Notes: generated from the sequence alone by a model not told the origin. Positions 52,201 through 60,371 are shown, numbered from the stretch's first letter. The stretch: 64,000 bases of DNA from an uncultured bacterium (GCA_949296525.1 CASFOP010000003.1:1-64000), one strand, 5' to 3'. Numbers and translations: made by a program.

Positions 52201-52415
52201 CGCTGGACCTGCTGTTTACCAGCGATTTCCAGATGCCCCCCGACCTGCCCACACGCGTACTGGAAAAATACGGCCCGCGCGTGCAGTTTATCAAATCACG
52301 CAACGGCGACGGACTGCGCCTGCGTTTGGACAAGGGGCAGGATCCCGTGCAGGAAGCGGAAAAGGCCATTGGCTTTTTTGAAACCTTCTTAAACCCCCAA
52401 AATGTTATAGTATAG
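49263..52415 (+). CDS. mfd: Transcription-repair coupling factor
   Basis: 1050 residues, about 100 shorter than E. coli Mfd. It removes stalled RNA polymerase at DNA lesions and recruits UvrA. A UvrB-like N-terminal region is followed by the RNA-polymerase-interaction domain (GDYVVHQNHGIGKYLGLE) near residue 355. The RecG-like motor has Walker A VGDVGFGKTEVAM, DEEHRFGVKQ, SATPIPRTL and LRGRIGRGDKKAYCYL. The C-terminal TRCF domain closes the protein. No Shine-Dalgarno sequence is visible; the ATG follows a terminator directly. Its end overlaps the promoter of the next gene. Confidence 0.94.
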   Translation: MTTPNKTDILFFYGLPNQSAAGYFAFKKYLSAGQSVLYLTAQDPDLFINALEEFTPDGAVNLISFPEQKTGQMAALHALINGKRPFAVAAQYADWTVPLPVPEDFRANTFTVARGAVLRRGDLLDILQHRGYTREDYTEVPGQYAVRGSVVDIFSPGQERPLRLYFAGNRVETISSFDIDTQNTQERKDEAVILPLKFDREPASLADYVRGAQYVFDEPPQDFDFAQYSSAAVLTRLPTHQGVNCNLKANIEFNANFKLLDTEAASLRRQGMQVTVTCLNRGELDRLCELMQDYEHLKNLPVKISPLTQGFYCPDEKFALITSAEILNRRYRASSVLKQFDVQGAQKVRFKELRPGDYVVHQNHGIGKYLGLEIMDKEENPTDCLIIEYRRGSKLYVPMYDFKRVQKYIGAGGKAPALSALGGVAWKDVKKRVKEEAQKTAKEILRMEALRQAAGGEALPGDARIEEEFADSFPYVQTPGQTQAIEDVLRDLSRNKPMDRVLVGDVGFGKTEVAMRAALHAVMSGKQVMMLVPTTILADQHYKTFAKRMAGFPVNVQMLCRFQTKAQQREIIQQIKDGVCDIIIGTHRLLSKDISFKDLGLVIIDEEHRFGVKQKEKIKAKSAGVHTLMLSATPIPRTLNQSLSALRDISLIDTPPRGRTPIKTVVTAWNNELAAAAITQELARGGQVYYVYNSVQSMESRYLFLKRLIPEARICMAHGQMKESDLEQTLWDFNNGKYDILLASTIIESGLDITNANTLIVENAQNFGLAQLYQLRGRIGRGDKKAYCYLFHPDWLFKKAPEPEEDSYKQLLAMPYKAPQEKDPTEEAKKRLAALMEFSDLGSGFKLALRDMEIRGAGELLGVKQHGYVNEVGLSLYCDLVANEVKKLKGEKVVRQIRATVNLPLAAYIPPDYIPDDSDRLKYYKELMSADEARAQKILDKLADLAGPVPQELHNLNRVLQISRRAGLLKIYHVEFAYGTLDLLFTSDFQMPPDLPTRVLEKYGPRVQFIKSRNGDGLRLRLDKGQDPVQEAEKAIGFFETFLNPQNVIV
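52403..52411 (+). promoter_or_regulatory. Extended -10 promoter for the PpiC-like lipoprotein, leaderless start
   Basis: TG-T-TATAGT (52403-52411) lies inside the last codons of mfd and ends 7 nt before ATG 52419. An AGGA directly in front of the ATG is too close to serve as a Shine-Dalgarno sequence. Confidence 0.55.
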
Positions 52416-52418
52416 GAT

Positions 52419-53267
52419 ATGAAGAAATATTGCCTTTTATTTTTACCCTTTTTGGTGCTGGCCTCCTGCCAAAAAACACAAGAACCACCAGCCGACGGAA
52501 CCGAACCGGCGGCGGCTGACATTATCGTTGCCCAGGTGGGGCCGGATGTCATTACTCAGCAGCAGTTGGATGACCGTCTGTCCGTGCTGCCGCAGGCTGA
52601 CCGTAAATTTGGACAAACAGCCGTCGGCCGGCGCAACTTTATCAACTTGTTGGCGCGCGAACGGCTTATTGCCCTGGACGCCAAGGATGAAAAATTGGAC
52701 CAGTCCGACGTATACCTGACCGCCATGGAAGACAAACGGCAACAGCTTAAAGACATTTATGAAGAATACGGCAACCAGTTGCTGGGCCGTTTGTGGGAGC
52801 AAAGCTTGGCAGAAAAAGGGCTGTTAAACGTTACGGATGAAGATATTTCCGCCTATTATGACAAATATCCTTATGAAATGACAATTAAGCAAATCATCAT
52901 CTCTGACGCCCAAACCGCCGATGCCGTATACCGCGAGCTGCGCCGCGCCAAAAGCCGCTGGAATACGCTGGAAAAACAATACTCCACCGCGCCGGATCAG
53001 AGCAAAGGCAAAGAAATTACGTTCATGCCCGGGGAATTTATACCGGAGCTGGAAGTCATCGCGGCCAATTCCCCCACCGGCAGCGTACAGGGATTTGTCA
53101 AAACCGCCCAGGGATTTCATATAATAATGAAGACGCGGGAGCATAAGCTGACTTTGAAAGAAGCCGCCCCGCGTATACGTACCGTACTGGAAAATCAAAA
53201 AATAGATGCCGTACTAAACGCTTTGCAAAATAAATATAAGGTGGTAATTTATGAAGAAGATGAATAA
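52419..53267 (+). CDS. PpiC/SurA-type periplasmic chaperone lipoprotein
   Basis: 282 residues. A lipoprotein signal ends with LASC (lipidated Cys18). A SurA-N-like helical region (about 40-150, QLDDRLSVLPQADRKFGQ) is followed by a parvulin-like region (about 155-240) with VQGFVKTAQGFHIIMK near its end. It should assist folding of exported or outer-membrane proteins and be anchored to a membrane by lipid. The parvulin active-site residues are not all clear, so isomerase activity is uncertain. It overlaps the next gene by 17 nt. Confidence 0.82.
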   Translation: MKKYCLLFLPFLVLASCQKTQEPPADGTEPAAADIIVAQVGPDVITQQQLDDRLSVLPQADRKFGQTAVGRRNFINLLARERLIALDAKDEKLDQSDVYLTAMEDKRQQLKDIYEEYGNQLLGRLWEQSLAEKGLLNVTDEDISAYYDKYPYEMTIKQIIISDAQTADAVYRELRRAKSRWNTLEKQYSTAPDQSKGKEITFMPGEFIPELEVIAANSPTGSVQGFVKTAQGFHIIMKTREHKLTLKEAAPRIRTVLENQKIDAVLNALQNKYKVVIYEEDE

Positions 53268-54474
53268 ATTTTTGTTGCCCGTACTGGCCTTATGCCTGAC
53301 GGCGGGTGCGCAGGGAAAAGTCATGGAATCCTCCGTGGCCACCGTTAACGGAAAGCCCGTGTTGGCTTCGGACTATGACACATATTATGAAGGGGTTATT
53401 GAACAATACCAGGCGGCTGCGCCGCAGTTTTTGGAACAACCTTACGCCAAAGACTTTTTGGGTAAGGAAGTGCTCAAAGAACTGATTTCCAAAGAACTGC
53501 TGTACCAGGCTGCCGATGAAGCCAAAATTACAGTCAAAGACTCAGAAGTAGACGAAGGCATTAACGAAATCAAAACCCGTTTCATTGTGGATGAAGACGG
53601 GAAACAGGATCCCAAAGGGGCTGACAAACGCTTTAATGAAGCTCTGAAAAAACAGCACATGACGCTCAAAAGCTATAAAGAAAAAATCAGAAAAGACATC
53701 TCCGTTAAAAAGCTCATGGAAGCGCAAATACAATCTACCGTCAAACCTGTGGAAGAAGCCGACGTCAAAGCCCTCTACGCCAATGTGGAAGCGGCTATGA
53801 AAAACAATACCAAAGCGCTGAAAAAACTGGAAAAAGAAGACCCCATGAAACTGCGCGAAGCCCAGTTGATTGCAGCCAAACTCAAACAACTGTCCGCCGA
53901 ACAGGTGCGCGTGGGACACATTTATCTGGCTGTTACCCCGGAAACTTCCAAAGAGGATGCCAAGAAAAAGGAAGAGTTGGCTAAACAAATTAAAAAAGAA
54001 CTGGACGGAGGTATGGACTTTTCTGCGGCCGTCAAAAAATATACCGAAGACAAAACCGCCCTGGCCAGCGGCGGAGATATGATTTTAATTAAAGGCATTG
54101 CTCCCAAAGAATTGGATCAGCAAGCCTTCTCTCTGGCGGTGGGCAAAGTCAGTGAGCCGATTAAAACTGACATCGGCTGGCATATCATTAAAATTAAAGA
54201 AAAACGCTCCGAAAAAGAAATCGGTTACGAAGACATCTCCCGGGATTTGGCACAATATGTCGCCCAACAGAAAATCCAAACCGCTTTGGGTGAATACATT
54301 AACGGTCTGGCTGACAAAGCCGACATCAAAGTAACCAAAACCTTTGAAGTGGACGCAGCCATAGAGGCTGAAGCGGCCAAACGCGCACAGCAAGAAGCCA
54401 AAAAAGAAGCGCAGTCTGCTGCCGGAACGGATAAAAAAGCCGAACCTGCTAAAGAAAGCGACGCCAAAAAGTAA
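53251..54474 (+). CDS. PpiC/SurA-type periplasmic peptidyl-prolyl isomerase
   Basis: 407 residues. A signal peptide (LLPVLALCLTAGAQG, cleavage near 21) precedes a SurA-like chaperone region (about 25-200). A parvulin domain follows (about 220-320) with VRVGHIYLAV, DFSAAVKKYTEDKTALASGG and VSEPIKTDIGWHIIKI. The C-terminal tail is Ala/Lys/Glu-rich and low in complexity. It likely escorts outer-membrane or secreted proteins. The 17-nt overlap with the previous chaperone gene indicates joint expression, and a terminator follows. Confidence 0.88.
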   Translation: MKKMNKFLLPVLALCLTAGAQGKVMESSVATVNGKPVLASDYDTYYEGVIEQYQAAAPQFLEQPYAKDFLGKEVLKELISKELLYQAADEAKITVKDSEVDEGINEIKTRFIVDEDGKQDPKGADKRFNEALKKQHMTLKSYKEKIRKDISVKKLMEAQIQSTVKPVEEADVKALYANVEAAMKNNTKALKKLEKEDPMKLREAQLIAAKLKQLSAEQVRVGHIYLAVTPETSKEDAKKKEELAKQIKKELDGGMDFSAAVKKYTEDKTALASGGDMILIKGIAPKELDQQAFSLAVGKVSEPIKTDIGWHIIKIKEKRSEKEIGYEDISRDLAQYVAQQKIQTALGEYINGLADKADIKVTKTFEVDAAIEAEAAKRAQQEAKKEAQSAAGTDKKAEPAKESDAKK

Positions 54475-54492
54475 TATTTATACACACTTATT

Positions 54493-54527
54493 TAAGGCGG
54501 CGTCCGCAAAACGGGAGCCGCCTTTTT
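54493..54527 (+). terminator. Terminator after the SurA-like gene
   Basis: The stem AAGGCGGC/GCCGCCTT (54494-54501 with 54517-54524), extended by an inner TCCG/CGGA pairing with one bulge and loop CAAAA, is followed by TTTTT. It ends only 6-7 nt before the pdxA start. Confidence 0.88.
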
Positions 54528-54533
54528 AAAATT

Positions 54534-55460
54534 ATGCCAAAAAAAGAAAAAAAACTTTTATTCATTACCGCCGGGGAACCGCTGGGCATCGGGCCGGAAG
54601 TAACGGTCAAGGCTCTCAAAGACCCCCGCGTACAAGCCGCCTGCGACGCGGTCATTATCGGGGAACCTTTTTCTTTAATTGAGGCAGGATACACGCCGGA
54701 TCTGGGAGCGCTGATACCGGTTGAATCGTTGTTGGCGCGCCCGGACAAACGCGGGCCTAGCGCCTGGGGCGGGGAGATTTCTTTTAAAGCCCTTCAAACC
54801 GCCTGTAAACTGGCCGCGCAAAAACGCGGGGCGGCGGTAGTCACGGCCCCCATTTCCAAGCAAAGCTGGGCCAAGGCCAAAGTGCCTTTTACGGGCCATA
54901 CGGAATTTTTGCGTCAATATTACGGCAAGACGGCGCTGATGATGTTTGTCAGCGGGCCCATGCACTGCGCGCTGGTCAGCGAACATTTTGCCATTAAAGA
55001 TTTGCATAAAATTATCACCAAAGCGCGCATTGTCCGCGCCGGCAAAGATTTTGCCGCCGCACTCAAGAAACTCGGTTCCCCAAAACCACACATTGCCCTG
55101 TGCAGCCTCAATCCGCACGGGGGCGACAACGGCCGTTTCGGTAATGAAGAAGCCAAAGTCATTACCCCCGCCGTGTCCGCCCTGTGCGCGGCCGGCATCC
55201 ATGCCGAAGGCCCCTATCCGGTGGACAGCCTGTGGCTGGCGCATGCGAGGGGAAATTTTGACGGGATTTTATGTATGTATCACGACCAGGCCCTGCTGGG
55301 GCTGAAGCTGGCCGCCAAAGAACCTATCGTACACGTCACGGCGGGGCTGGACTTTTTGCGCACTTCGCCCACGCACGGCACGGCCTTTGACATTGCCGGC
55401 CAAAACAAGGCAGACCCTGCCAGTATGACCGCCGCCATCTTGTTTGCGGCAAAAAAATAA
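54534..55460 (+). CDS. pdxA: 4-hydroxythreonine-4-phosphate dehydrogenase
   Basis: 308 residues, slightly short for PdxA. It oxidises 4-phosphohydroxy-L-threonine in pyridoxal 5'-phosphate biosynthesis. Motifs: TAGEPLGIGPEVTVKAL at the start, PFTGHTEFLR near 120, the metal His in MYHDQALLGLKL, and DFLRTSPTHGTAFDIAG near 275. No Shine-Dalgarno sequence is visible and the ATG follows the previous terminator closely. A strong terminator ends the gene. PdxA2-type enzymes of other pathways are an alternative, less likely here. Confidence 0.93.
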   Translation: MPKKEKKLLFITAGEPLGIGPEVTVKALKDPRVQAACDAVIIGEPFSLIEAGYTPDLGALIPVESLLARPDKRGPSAWGGEISFKALQTACKLAAQKRGAAVVTAPISKQSWAKAKVPFTGHTEFLRQYYGKTALMMFVSGPMHCALVSEHFAIKDLHKIITKARIVRAGKDFAAALKKLGSPKPHIALCSLNPHGGDNGRFGNEEAKVITPAVSALCAAGIHAEGPYPVDSLWLAHARGNFDGILCMYHDQALLGLKLAAKEPIVHVTAGLDFLRTSPTHGTAFDIAGQNKADPASMTAAILFAAKK

Positions 55461-55465
55461 TTTAT

Positions 55466-55495
55466 AAAAACCCGCTCTTTCCGGCGGGTTTTTAA
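55466..55495 (+). terminator. Terminator of pdxA
   Basis: The perfect 10-bp stem AAAAACCCGC/GCGGGTTTTT (55466-55475 with 55484-55493) ends in its own T-run, 6 nt after the pdxA stop. Confidence 0.92.
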
Positions 55496-55576
55496 TTATT
55501 ATTAAAATTCTTTCATATTTCTCCCATATTTTCTTTCTTCTTTCTTAAAACCTCCGTCCCCTTTTTCGCCTTCATT

Positions 55577-55585
55577 TGATAAAAT
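55577..55585 (+). promoter_or_regulatory. Extended -10 promoter for birA, leaderless start
   Basis: TG-A-TAAAAT (55577-55585) ends 7 nt before ATG 55593. It overlaps the more upstream in-frame ATG at 55584, which therefore cannot be the start of this transcript. Confidence 0.65.
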
Positions 55586-55592
55586 GGAAAAT

Positions 55593-56297
55593 ATGAGGAA
55601 TATTCTGCGCTTTGACGAACTGGATTCCACCATCACTTACGCCAAGCAACACAGCCATTCCCTGGCGGACAAAACCGTGATTGTCGCCAAACGCCAAACG
55701 GCGGGGCGCGGGCGTTTTGACCGCAAATGGGACTCGCAAGAAGGGGGGCTGTACCTGGGAATCTGGCTTAAACCGCGCAAAGCGGATTTCCTGCCCAATT
55801 TAACCCAACTGATGGCACTGGCGGTTTGCCTGTCCCTGCGCAAACTGGGTGCGGACGCATGGCTCAAATGGCCCAATGACGTGTTGGCGGACGGCAAAAA
55901 AATCTGCGGCATTTTAAGCGAAGCGGTCGCTTCCTCTTCCGGTTTTGAAGGGCTGGTTATCGGTCCCGGGATCAATGTGTGCCAAACGAATTTAAGCCAT
56001 GTCGGCCAGCCGGCCGTTTCGCTGAAAATGCTGGGCATTGAAACCGATGAAGAAACCGTCATGCAACACCTGCTGGACACATTTTTTGAACGCTACGAAG
56101 CCGTGGCCGAAAACGGCTTTCCCGTTATTCGTAACGAATATTTAAAACACTTTCCGTATATAGGCAAAGAAGTACATATACAAAACGGCGTACGCCCCGT
56201 CGGCGGCGTCGTGCAAACCATTTCCCCCGAAGGCAGGCTGGTGTTGCAAACGCCGCAGGGAGTGACGGAAATATCCATAGGAGACATGATGGTATGA
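55593..56297 (+). CDS. birA: Biotin--[acetyl-CoA-carboxylase] ligase
   Basis: 234 residues. It makes biotinyl-AMP and attaches biotin to carrier lysines. There is no N-terminal helix-turn-helix, so it is a pure ligase without repressor function. The catalytic motifs are KRQTAGRGRFDRKWDS near residue 34-49 and LKWPNDVLADGKKICGILSE near 92-111, with a short C-terminal domain. The start at 55593 is set by the leaderless promoter. It overlaps the oadG-like gene by ATGA and is followed by oadA, whose Lys563 is its likely target. Confidence 0.93.
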   Translation: MRNILRFDELDSTITYAKQHSHSLADKTVIVAKRQTAGRGRFDRKWDSQEGGLYLGIWLKPRKADFLPNLTQLMALAVCLSLRKLGADAWLKWPNDVLADGKKICGILSEAVASSSGFEGLVIGPGINVCQTNLSHVGQPAVSLKMLGIETDEETVMQHLLDTFFERYEAVAENGFPVIRNEYLKHFPYIGKEVHIQNGVRPVGGVVQTISPEGRLVLQTPQGVTEISIGDMMV

Positions 56298-56524
56298 GCG
56301 CAGAAAATCTGTTGATGCAAAGTCTGATTCTCACCGTCATCGGCATGCTGGTTGTGTACGTATTCCTGACTGTGATGATAGGAGTTATGAACGCGCTGGC
56401 CTGGCTGGTGAAGGTACTGGAAAAATTCTTCCCGCAGCAGGAGCCGCAAACGGCGGCCGCCGGCACGGACAACGCCCTGGTGGCCGTAGCCATTGCGGCG
56501 GCAAAAAAATTTCAGGGTAAATAA
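56294..56524 (+). CDS. oadG: OadG-like small subunit of a Na+-pumping decarboxylase
   Basis: 76 residues. One membrane helix (about 9-33, LILTVIGMLVVYVFLTVMIG) is followed by a short cytoplasmic tail with Pro/Gln and Ala-rich stretches. The size, topology and position between birA and oadA fit the gamma subunit, which anchors the alpha subunit to the membrane. Sequence similarity to known OadG is weak, so the call relies on context. Coupled to birA by a 4-base overlap. Confidence 0.78.
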   Translation: MSAENLLMQSLILTVIGMLVVYVFLTVMIGVMNALAWLVKVLEKFFPQQEPQTAAAGTDNALVAVAIAAAKKFQGK

Positions 56525-56538
56525 GGAGCAAGAAAAAC

Positions 56539-58329
56539 ATGAAAAAAATTAATTTTATGCTGACTGCGTTCCGTGACGGCTTTCAGTCCGTTTACGGCGC
56601 ACGCGTGCTGACCAAAGATTTTATGCCCGCCGTGGAAGCGGCCCGCCATGCCGGCATTACCCATATGGAATTCGGCGGCGGGGCGCGTTTCCAGGCTCTG
56701 TTTTTCTACTGCAATGAAAACGCCTTTGATATGATGGATACTTTCCGCCAAACCGCCGGGCCGGACGCCAACCTGCAAACGCTGGCGCGCGGCGTAAACG
56801 TGGTGGGGCTGGAAAGCCAGTCCTCCGACGTTATCAAAGCGCATGCACAGCTGTTTAAAAAACACGGCACCACCACCATTCGCAACTTTGACGCGCTAAA
56901 CGACGTAAACAACCTTATCTACTCCGGCCAGTGCATTCACGATGCGGGGCTGAAGCATGAAGTTTGCGTGTCCATGATGTCCCTGGCCCCGGGCTGGGAC
57001 CCGAGCGGCAAAATCCACAATGAAATTTTTTATGAAAAAGTCCTGCGCTCCATTTTGGATTCCGGCGTACCGTTTGATTCCGTCTGCTTTAAAGATGCCT
57101 CCGGCACCTCCACGCCCGTAACGGTGGGCAAGACCATCGCCATGGCGCGCAAACTGCTGCCCGAAGGCACCAAAATCGTATTCCATACGCACGAAACGGC
57201 GGGCAATTCCATCGCCTGCTGCCTGGCCGCCATTGAAAACGGCGCGGACTCTTTGGACCTGTCCATGCAGCCCGTGTCCGGCGGCACCTGCCAGCCCGAT
57301 ATTTTGACCATGTGGCACGCCCTGCGCGGCAGCGAATATACATTGGACATTGACCCCAAGAAAATCCAGGTAGCGGAAAACGTGTTCCAGGACTGCATGA
57401 AAGATTATTTCCTGCCGCCTGAGGCTACCAAAGTCAACCCGATTATTCCGTTCTCCCCCCTGCCCGGCGGCGCGCTGACGGCCAATACGCAAATGATGCG
57501 CGACAACGGCACCTTTGACAAATTCCCCGAAGTGGTCAAAGCCATGGGCGAATGCGTGCGCCTGGGCGGTTTCGGCACCTCCGTGACGCCTGTTTCCCAG
57601 TTCTATTTCCAGCAGGCATACAGCAATGTGATGTTTGGCCCCTGGAAGAAAATTACCGACGGCTACGGCAAAATGGTGCTTGGCTATTTCGGCAAAACAC
57701 CCGTGGAGCCGGATCCGAAAGTGGTCAAAGAAGCCAGCGAACAGCTGGGCCTGGAACCCACCACCAAAACGCCGCTGGAAATCAACGACGCCAACCCGAA
57801 AAAAGGCTTAAAGCCCGCCAAAGAAAAACTGCAGGCCGCCGGCCTGCCGACCACCGATGAAAACGTCTTCATCGTGGCTACCTGCGGCGACAAAGGCCTG
57901 ACGTATCTCAAAGGGGAAGGAAAAGTAAACGGCGTGCGCAAAGTGGCCCCGAAAGTGCAGGGCAACGCCTGCAAAGTGACCGTGGACGGCAAAGCCTATG
58001 AAGTCTCTTTTGAAGGCGACAGCGTGGCTGTCGTCAACGGCAAACGCTATAACATCGGCGTAGGCGCGACCGAAGCCAAATCCGCCGCAACCGCCAAGCC
58101 GGCCGCCGCTTCCGGTGCGGGCACGACGTTGAACTCCCCTCTGCCGGGCGCGGTGCTGCGCCTGTCCGTCAAAGACGGCGACACGGTGAGCGAAGGCCAG
58201 GAAGTGCTGGTATTGGAAGCCATGAAAATGGAAACCGTCATCAGTGCGCCGGCTTCGGGCACCATTACGCTGCTGGTCAAACAGGGCGACCAGGTGCAGA
58301 CCGGCCATCCGCTGGCGGAAATTAAATAA
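56539..58329 (+). CDS. oadA: Oxaloacetate decarboxylase alpha subunit-like carboxyltransferase with biotinyl domain
   Basis: 596 residues. The carboxyltransferase TIM barrel (about 1-300) is followed by a conserved C-terminal barrel part, a linker and a biotinyl domain. Metal-site pieces are [10 protein letters not shown], with its His pair, and the Lys of [11 protein letters not shown]. The biotin site is LEAMKMETV with Lys563, 33 residues from the end. The usual TLRDAHQS motif reads TAFRDGFQS, and several other core motifs are divergent (GGTCQP for GTSHP), so the exact carboxylate substrate is not certain. With OadB and OadG it should decarboxylate oxaloacetate and pump Na+. Alternatively it could pair with AccC as pyruvate carboxylase subunit B. 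Confidence 0.85.
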   Translation: MKKINFMLTAFRDGFQSVYGARVLTKDFMPAVEAARHAGITHMEFGGGARFQALFFYCNENAFDMMDTFRQTAGPDANLQTLARGVNVVGLESQSSDVIKAHAQLFKKHGTTTIRNFDALNDVNNLIYSGQCIHDAGLKHEVCVSMMSLAPGWDPSGKIHNEIFYEKVLRSILDSGVPFDSVCFKDASGTSTPVTVGKTIAMARKLLPEGTKIVFHTHETAGNSIACCLAAIENGADSLDLSMQPVSGGTCQPDILTMWHALRGSEYTLDIDPKKIQVAENVFQDCMKDYFLPPEATKVNPIIPFSPLPGGALTANTQMMRDNGTFDKFPEVVKAMGECVRLGGFGTSVTPVSQFYFQQAYSNVMFGPWKKITDGYGKMVLGYFGKTPVEPDPKVVKEASEQLGLEPTTKTPLEINDANPKKGLKPAKEKLQAAGLPTTDENVFIVATCGDKGLTYLKGEGKVNGVRKVAPKVQGNACKVTVDGKAYEVSFEGDSVAVVNGKRYNIGVGATEAKSAATAKPAAASGAGTTLNSPLPGAVLRLSVKDGDTVSEGQEVLVLEAMKMETVISAPASGTITLLVKQGDQVQTGHPLAEIK

Positions 58330-58340
58330 GAGAGGCGAAC

Positions 58341-59495
58341 ATGAATTTAATAGACTCTCTGGTTCAAATTTCGCATGCCTCGTCTTTGTATGCATTGACG
58401 TGGCAGCAGCTGGTCATGATGATTGTATGCCTGTTCCTGCTGTGGCTGGGCATTAAAAAGCAGTTTGAACCCCTGCTTCTGGTACCTATTGCCTTCGGCG
58501 GGCTTTTGTCCAATATTCCGGTGGCCGATATGGCCGCCGCCGGAAACTTTTTGGGCATTATTTACAACTTCGGCATTAACTCGGGCCTGTTCCCGCTGTT
58601 TATCTTCATGTCCGTAGGCGCGATGACGGATTTCGGCCCGTTAATCGCCAACCCGAAAACCGCCCTGCTGGGCGGGGCGGCGCAGTTCGGCATTTTTGCC
58701 ACGCTGATCGGCGCCATCGGGTTGTCCTACATCACCATTGGGGACAAACAGCTCTTTGAGTTCGGACTCAAAGAGGCGGCCTCCATCGGCATTATCGGCG
58801 GGGCGGACGGCCCGACGGCCATTTTCCTCACCACGCGCCTGGCGCCGCATTTGCTGGGGGCCATTGCCGTGGCGGCCTATTCCTATATGGCGCTGGTGCC
58901 GGTGATACAGCCGCCCATTATGAAGCTGTGCACCACGGAAGCGGAGCGCAAAATCGTGATGAAACAGCTGCGTCCCGTATCCAAACGCGAGAAAATCCTG
59001 TTCCCCATCGTGCTTCTGCTGCTGTGCGCTTTCCTGCTGCCGGACGCCGCCCCGCTGATCGGCGCGCTGACGTTTGGCAACCTGATTAAAGAGTCCGGCG
59101 TGGCGGAACGTCTGTCCAAAACCCTGCAAAATGATTTTTGCAATATCGTTACCATTCTGTTGGGTTTGTCCGTCGGCTCCAAACTGCAGGCCAGCCAGTT
59201 CCTGCGCACGGAAACGCTGGGTATTCTGCTGCTGGGCGTGATTGCGTTCTCCATTGCCACGGCCGCGGGCGTATTGATGGCGCGCCTGATGAACCTGTTT
59301 GTCAAGGACAAAATCAACCCGCTTATCGGTTCGGCCGGCGTGTCGGCGGTGCCGATGGCGGCGCGTGTGTCCAACAAACTCGGGTTGGAATATGACAAGA
59401 ACAACTACCTGCTGATGCACGCCATGGGCCCCAATGTGTCGGGCGTAATCGGCAGTGCGGTGGCCGCAGGCGTACTGCTGGCTCTGCTGAAATAA
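58341..59495 (+). CDS. oadB: Oxaloacetate decarboxylase beta subunit (Na+ pump)
   Basis: 384 residues, polytopic. Family hallmarks: [20 protein letters not shown] near residue 89-108, [19 protein letters not shown] with the conserved Asp near 152, [14 protein letters not shown], and the C-terminal [13 protein letters not shown] and [18 protein letters not shown]. It decarboxylates carboxybiotin and moves Na+ outwards. It follows oadA by 11 nt and ends before a strong terminator. The related glutaconyl- and methylmalonyl-CoA decarboxylase beta subunits look alike. Confidence 0.93.
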   Translation: MNLIDSLVQISHASSLYALTWQQLVMMIVCLFLLWLGIKKQFEPLLLVPIAFGGLLSNIPVADMAAAGNFLGIIYNFGINSGLFPLFIFMSVGAMTDFGPLIANPKTALLGGAAQFGIFATLIGAIGLSYITIGDKQLFEFGLKEAASIGIIGGADGPTAIFLTTRLAPHLLGAIAVAAYSYMALVPVIQPPIMKLCTTEAERKIVMKQLRPVSKREKILFPIVLLLLCAFLLPDAAPLIGALTFGNLIKESGVAERLSKTLQNDFCNIVTILLGLSVGSKLQASQFLRTETLGILLLGVIAFSIATAAGVLMARLMNLFVKDKINPLIGSAGVSAVPMAARVSNKLGLEYDKNNYLLMHAMGPNVSGVIGSAVAAGVLLALLK

Positions 59496-59509
59496 GCCGG
59501 TTTTAACGC

Positions 59510-59541
59510 AAAACACCCCGCCAAAAGGCGGGGTGTTTTGT
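59510..59541. terminator. Bidirectional terminator between oadB and the pilin gene
   Basis: The perfect 13-bp stem AAAACACCCCGCC/GGCGGGGTGTTTT (59510-59522 with 59527-59539), AAAA loop, carries T-tracts on both sides and separates convergent genes. Confidence 0.93.
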
Positions 59542-59552
59542 TTGGGATTTTT

Positions 59553-60203
59553 TTAATCTATCAGCCAGCAGTCCCCGGACACATAACTGCAGGTCGTCAC
59601 CTCTTTTCCACTCAATAATTGGCAGAGGCTTTTGCTTTTTTTATCCGTGCTGTCTATGGCATAACATTTGATTTGGCCGGGGTGCTCCAGCCCCTGTTCC
59701 CCGGCCCTGTGCACAGGCATTAAATAGAGCACGGAATACGGGCCTTTTTTATAAGATATCCGGGCGTGCGCCGTTCCCGTTGCCAACGAAAATTTGCCAA
59801 AAGTCAGTTTGGAGTCCCCGTTTACACAGCTTCCGTCATCATTCGTTCCCAACACACAACCCAAAGAAGCTCCGGCGGGCAGCTGCAAGTCCGGATAATG
59901 ATGCAAATCCTGGTCTACATCGGAACCGCCCGCCATTAAATACAGCTGCCGCGCGCGGTGGATTTCTTTCATAATCAGGCGTATCTGCACAAAATCCGCC
60001 TCTGCTTTGGCTTTATAATATTGCGGCAAAGCCACTGCGGCCAAAATGCCGATAATCAAAACCACAACCAAAAGTTCTATCAGCGTAAAGCCGGCCCGTT
60101 TGGCGAAAAAAAGATTAGATTCTAAATAACAACTCTTTAGAATGACTTTATGAATAAACCCGCCTAAAATGCTTTTAGCGAGGCTTTTTTCCTTCAGATA
60201 CAT
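59553..60203 (-). CDS. Type IV pilin/pseudopilin with unclear start
   Basis: About 216 residues from the nearest upstream ATG. The processed core starts at AKRAG|FTLIELLVVV (cleavage site coding at 60089), has the conserved Glu5 and continues into a Cys-containing globular domain (about six Cys, with DCWLID at the end). The leader would be 38 residues if ATG 60203 is used, far longer than normal, and this part is encoded by the repeat element next to it (MYLKEKSLAKS). No ATG, GTG or TTG exists nearer in frame. A rare start codon (ATT near 60143) or loss of the original start is possible. An assembly locus is not nearby. Confidence 0.65.
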   Translation of the reverse strand: MYLKEKSLAKSILGGFIHKVILKSCYLESNLFFAKRAGFTLIELLVVVLIIGILAAVALPQYYKAKAEADFVQIRLIMKEIHRARQLYLMAGGSDVDQDLHHYPDLQLPAGASLGCVLGTNDDGSCVNGDSKLTFGKFSLATGTAHARISYKKGPYSVLYLMPVHRAGEQGLEHPGQIKCYAIDSTDKKSKSLCQLLSGKEVTTCSYVSGDCWLID

Positions 60204-60274
60204 TTTTTGATAAATTTTGTCCATACGCAAAATTTATCAAAAAAAAAAACAATGCAAGGCCTTTTATAACGGCC
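60158..60274. repeat. Palindromic repeat element, copy 2
   Basis: TTTTTTGATAAATTTTG (60203-60219), 8-nt loop, CAAAATTTATCAAAAAA (60228-60244): a perfect 17-bp stem. Preceded 42 nt earlier by CGCCTAAAA and followed by A11 and CAATGCAAGGCCTTTTA, as in copy 1 at 43638. The left part also contains CTAAAA-tgc-TTTTAG. It lies between the pilin gene and the glycosyltransferase promoter. Confidence 0.7.
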
Positions 60275-60356
60275 GGCTGGTAAAACCTTTCTGTTTATAA
60301 ATCTCCTGCCAGTGCCGCTGTTTTGGGCCGGCCATTACCCACAGCCTACCCTATTT

Positions 60357-60365
60357 TGTTATAAT
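60357..60365 (+). promoter_or_regulatory. Extended -10 promoter for the glycosyltransferase, leaderless start
   Basis: TG-T-TATAAT (60357-60365) ends 6 nt before ATG 60372. No -35 and no Shine-Dalgarno sequence. It excludes the more upstream in-frame ATG at 60312. Confidence 0.65.
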
Positions 60366-60371
60366 AGCCCT

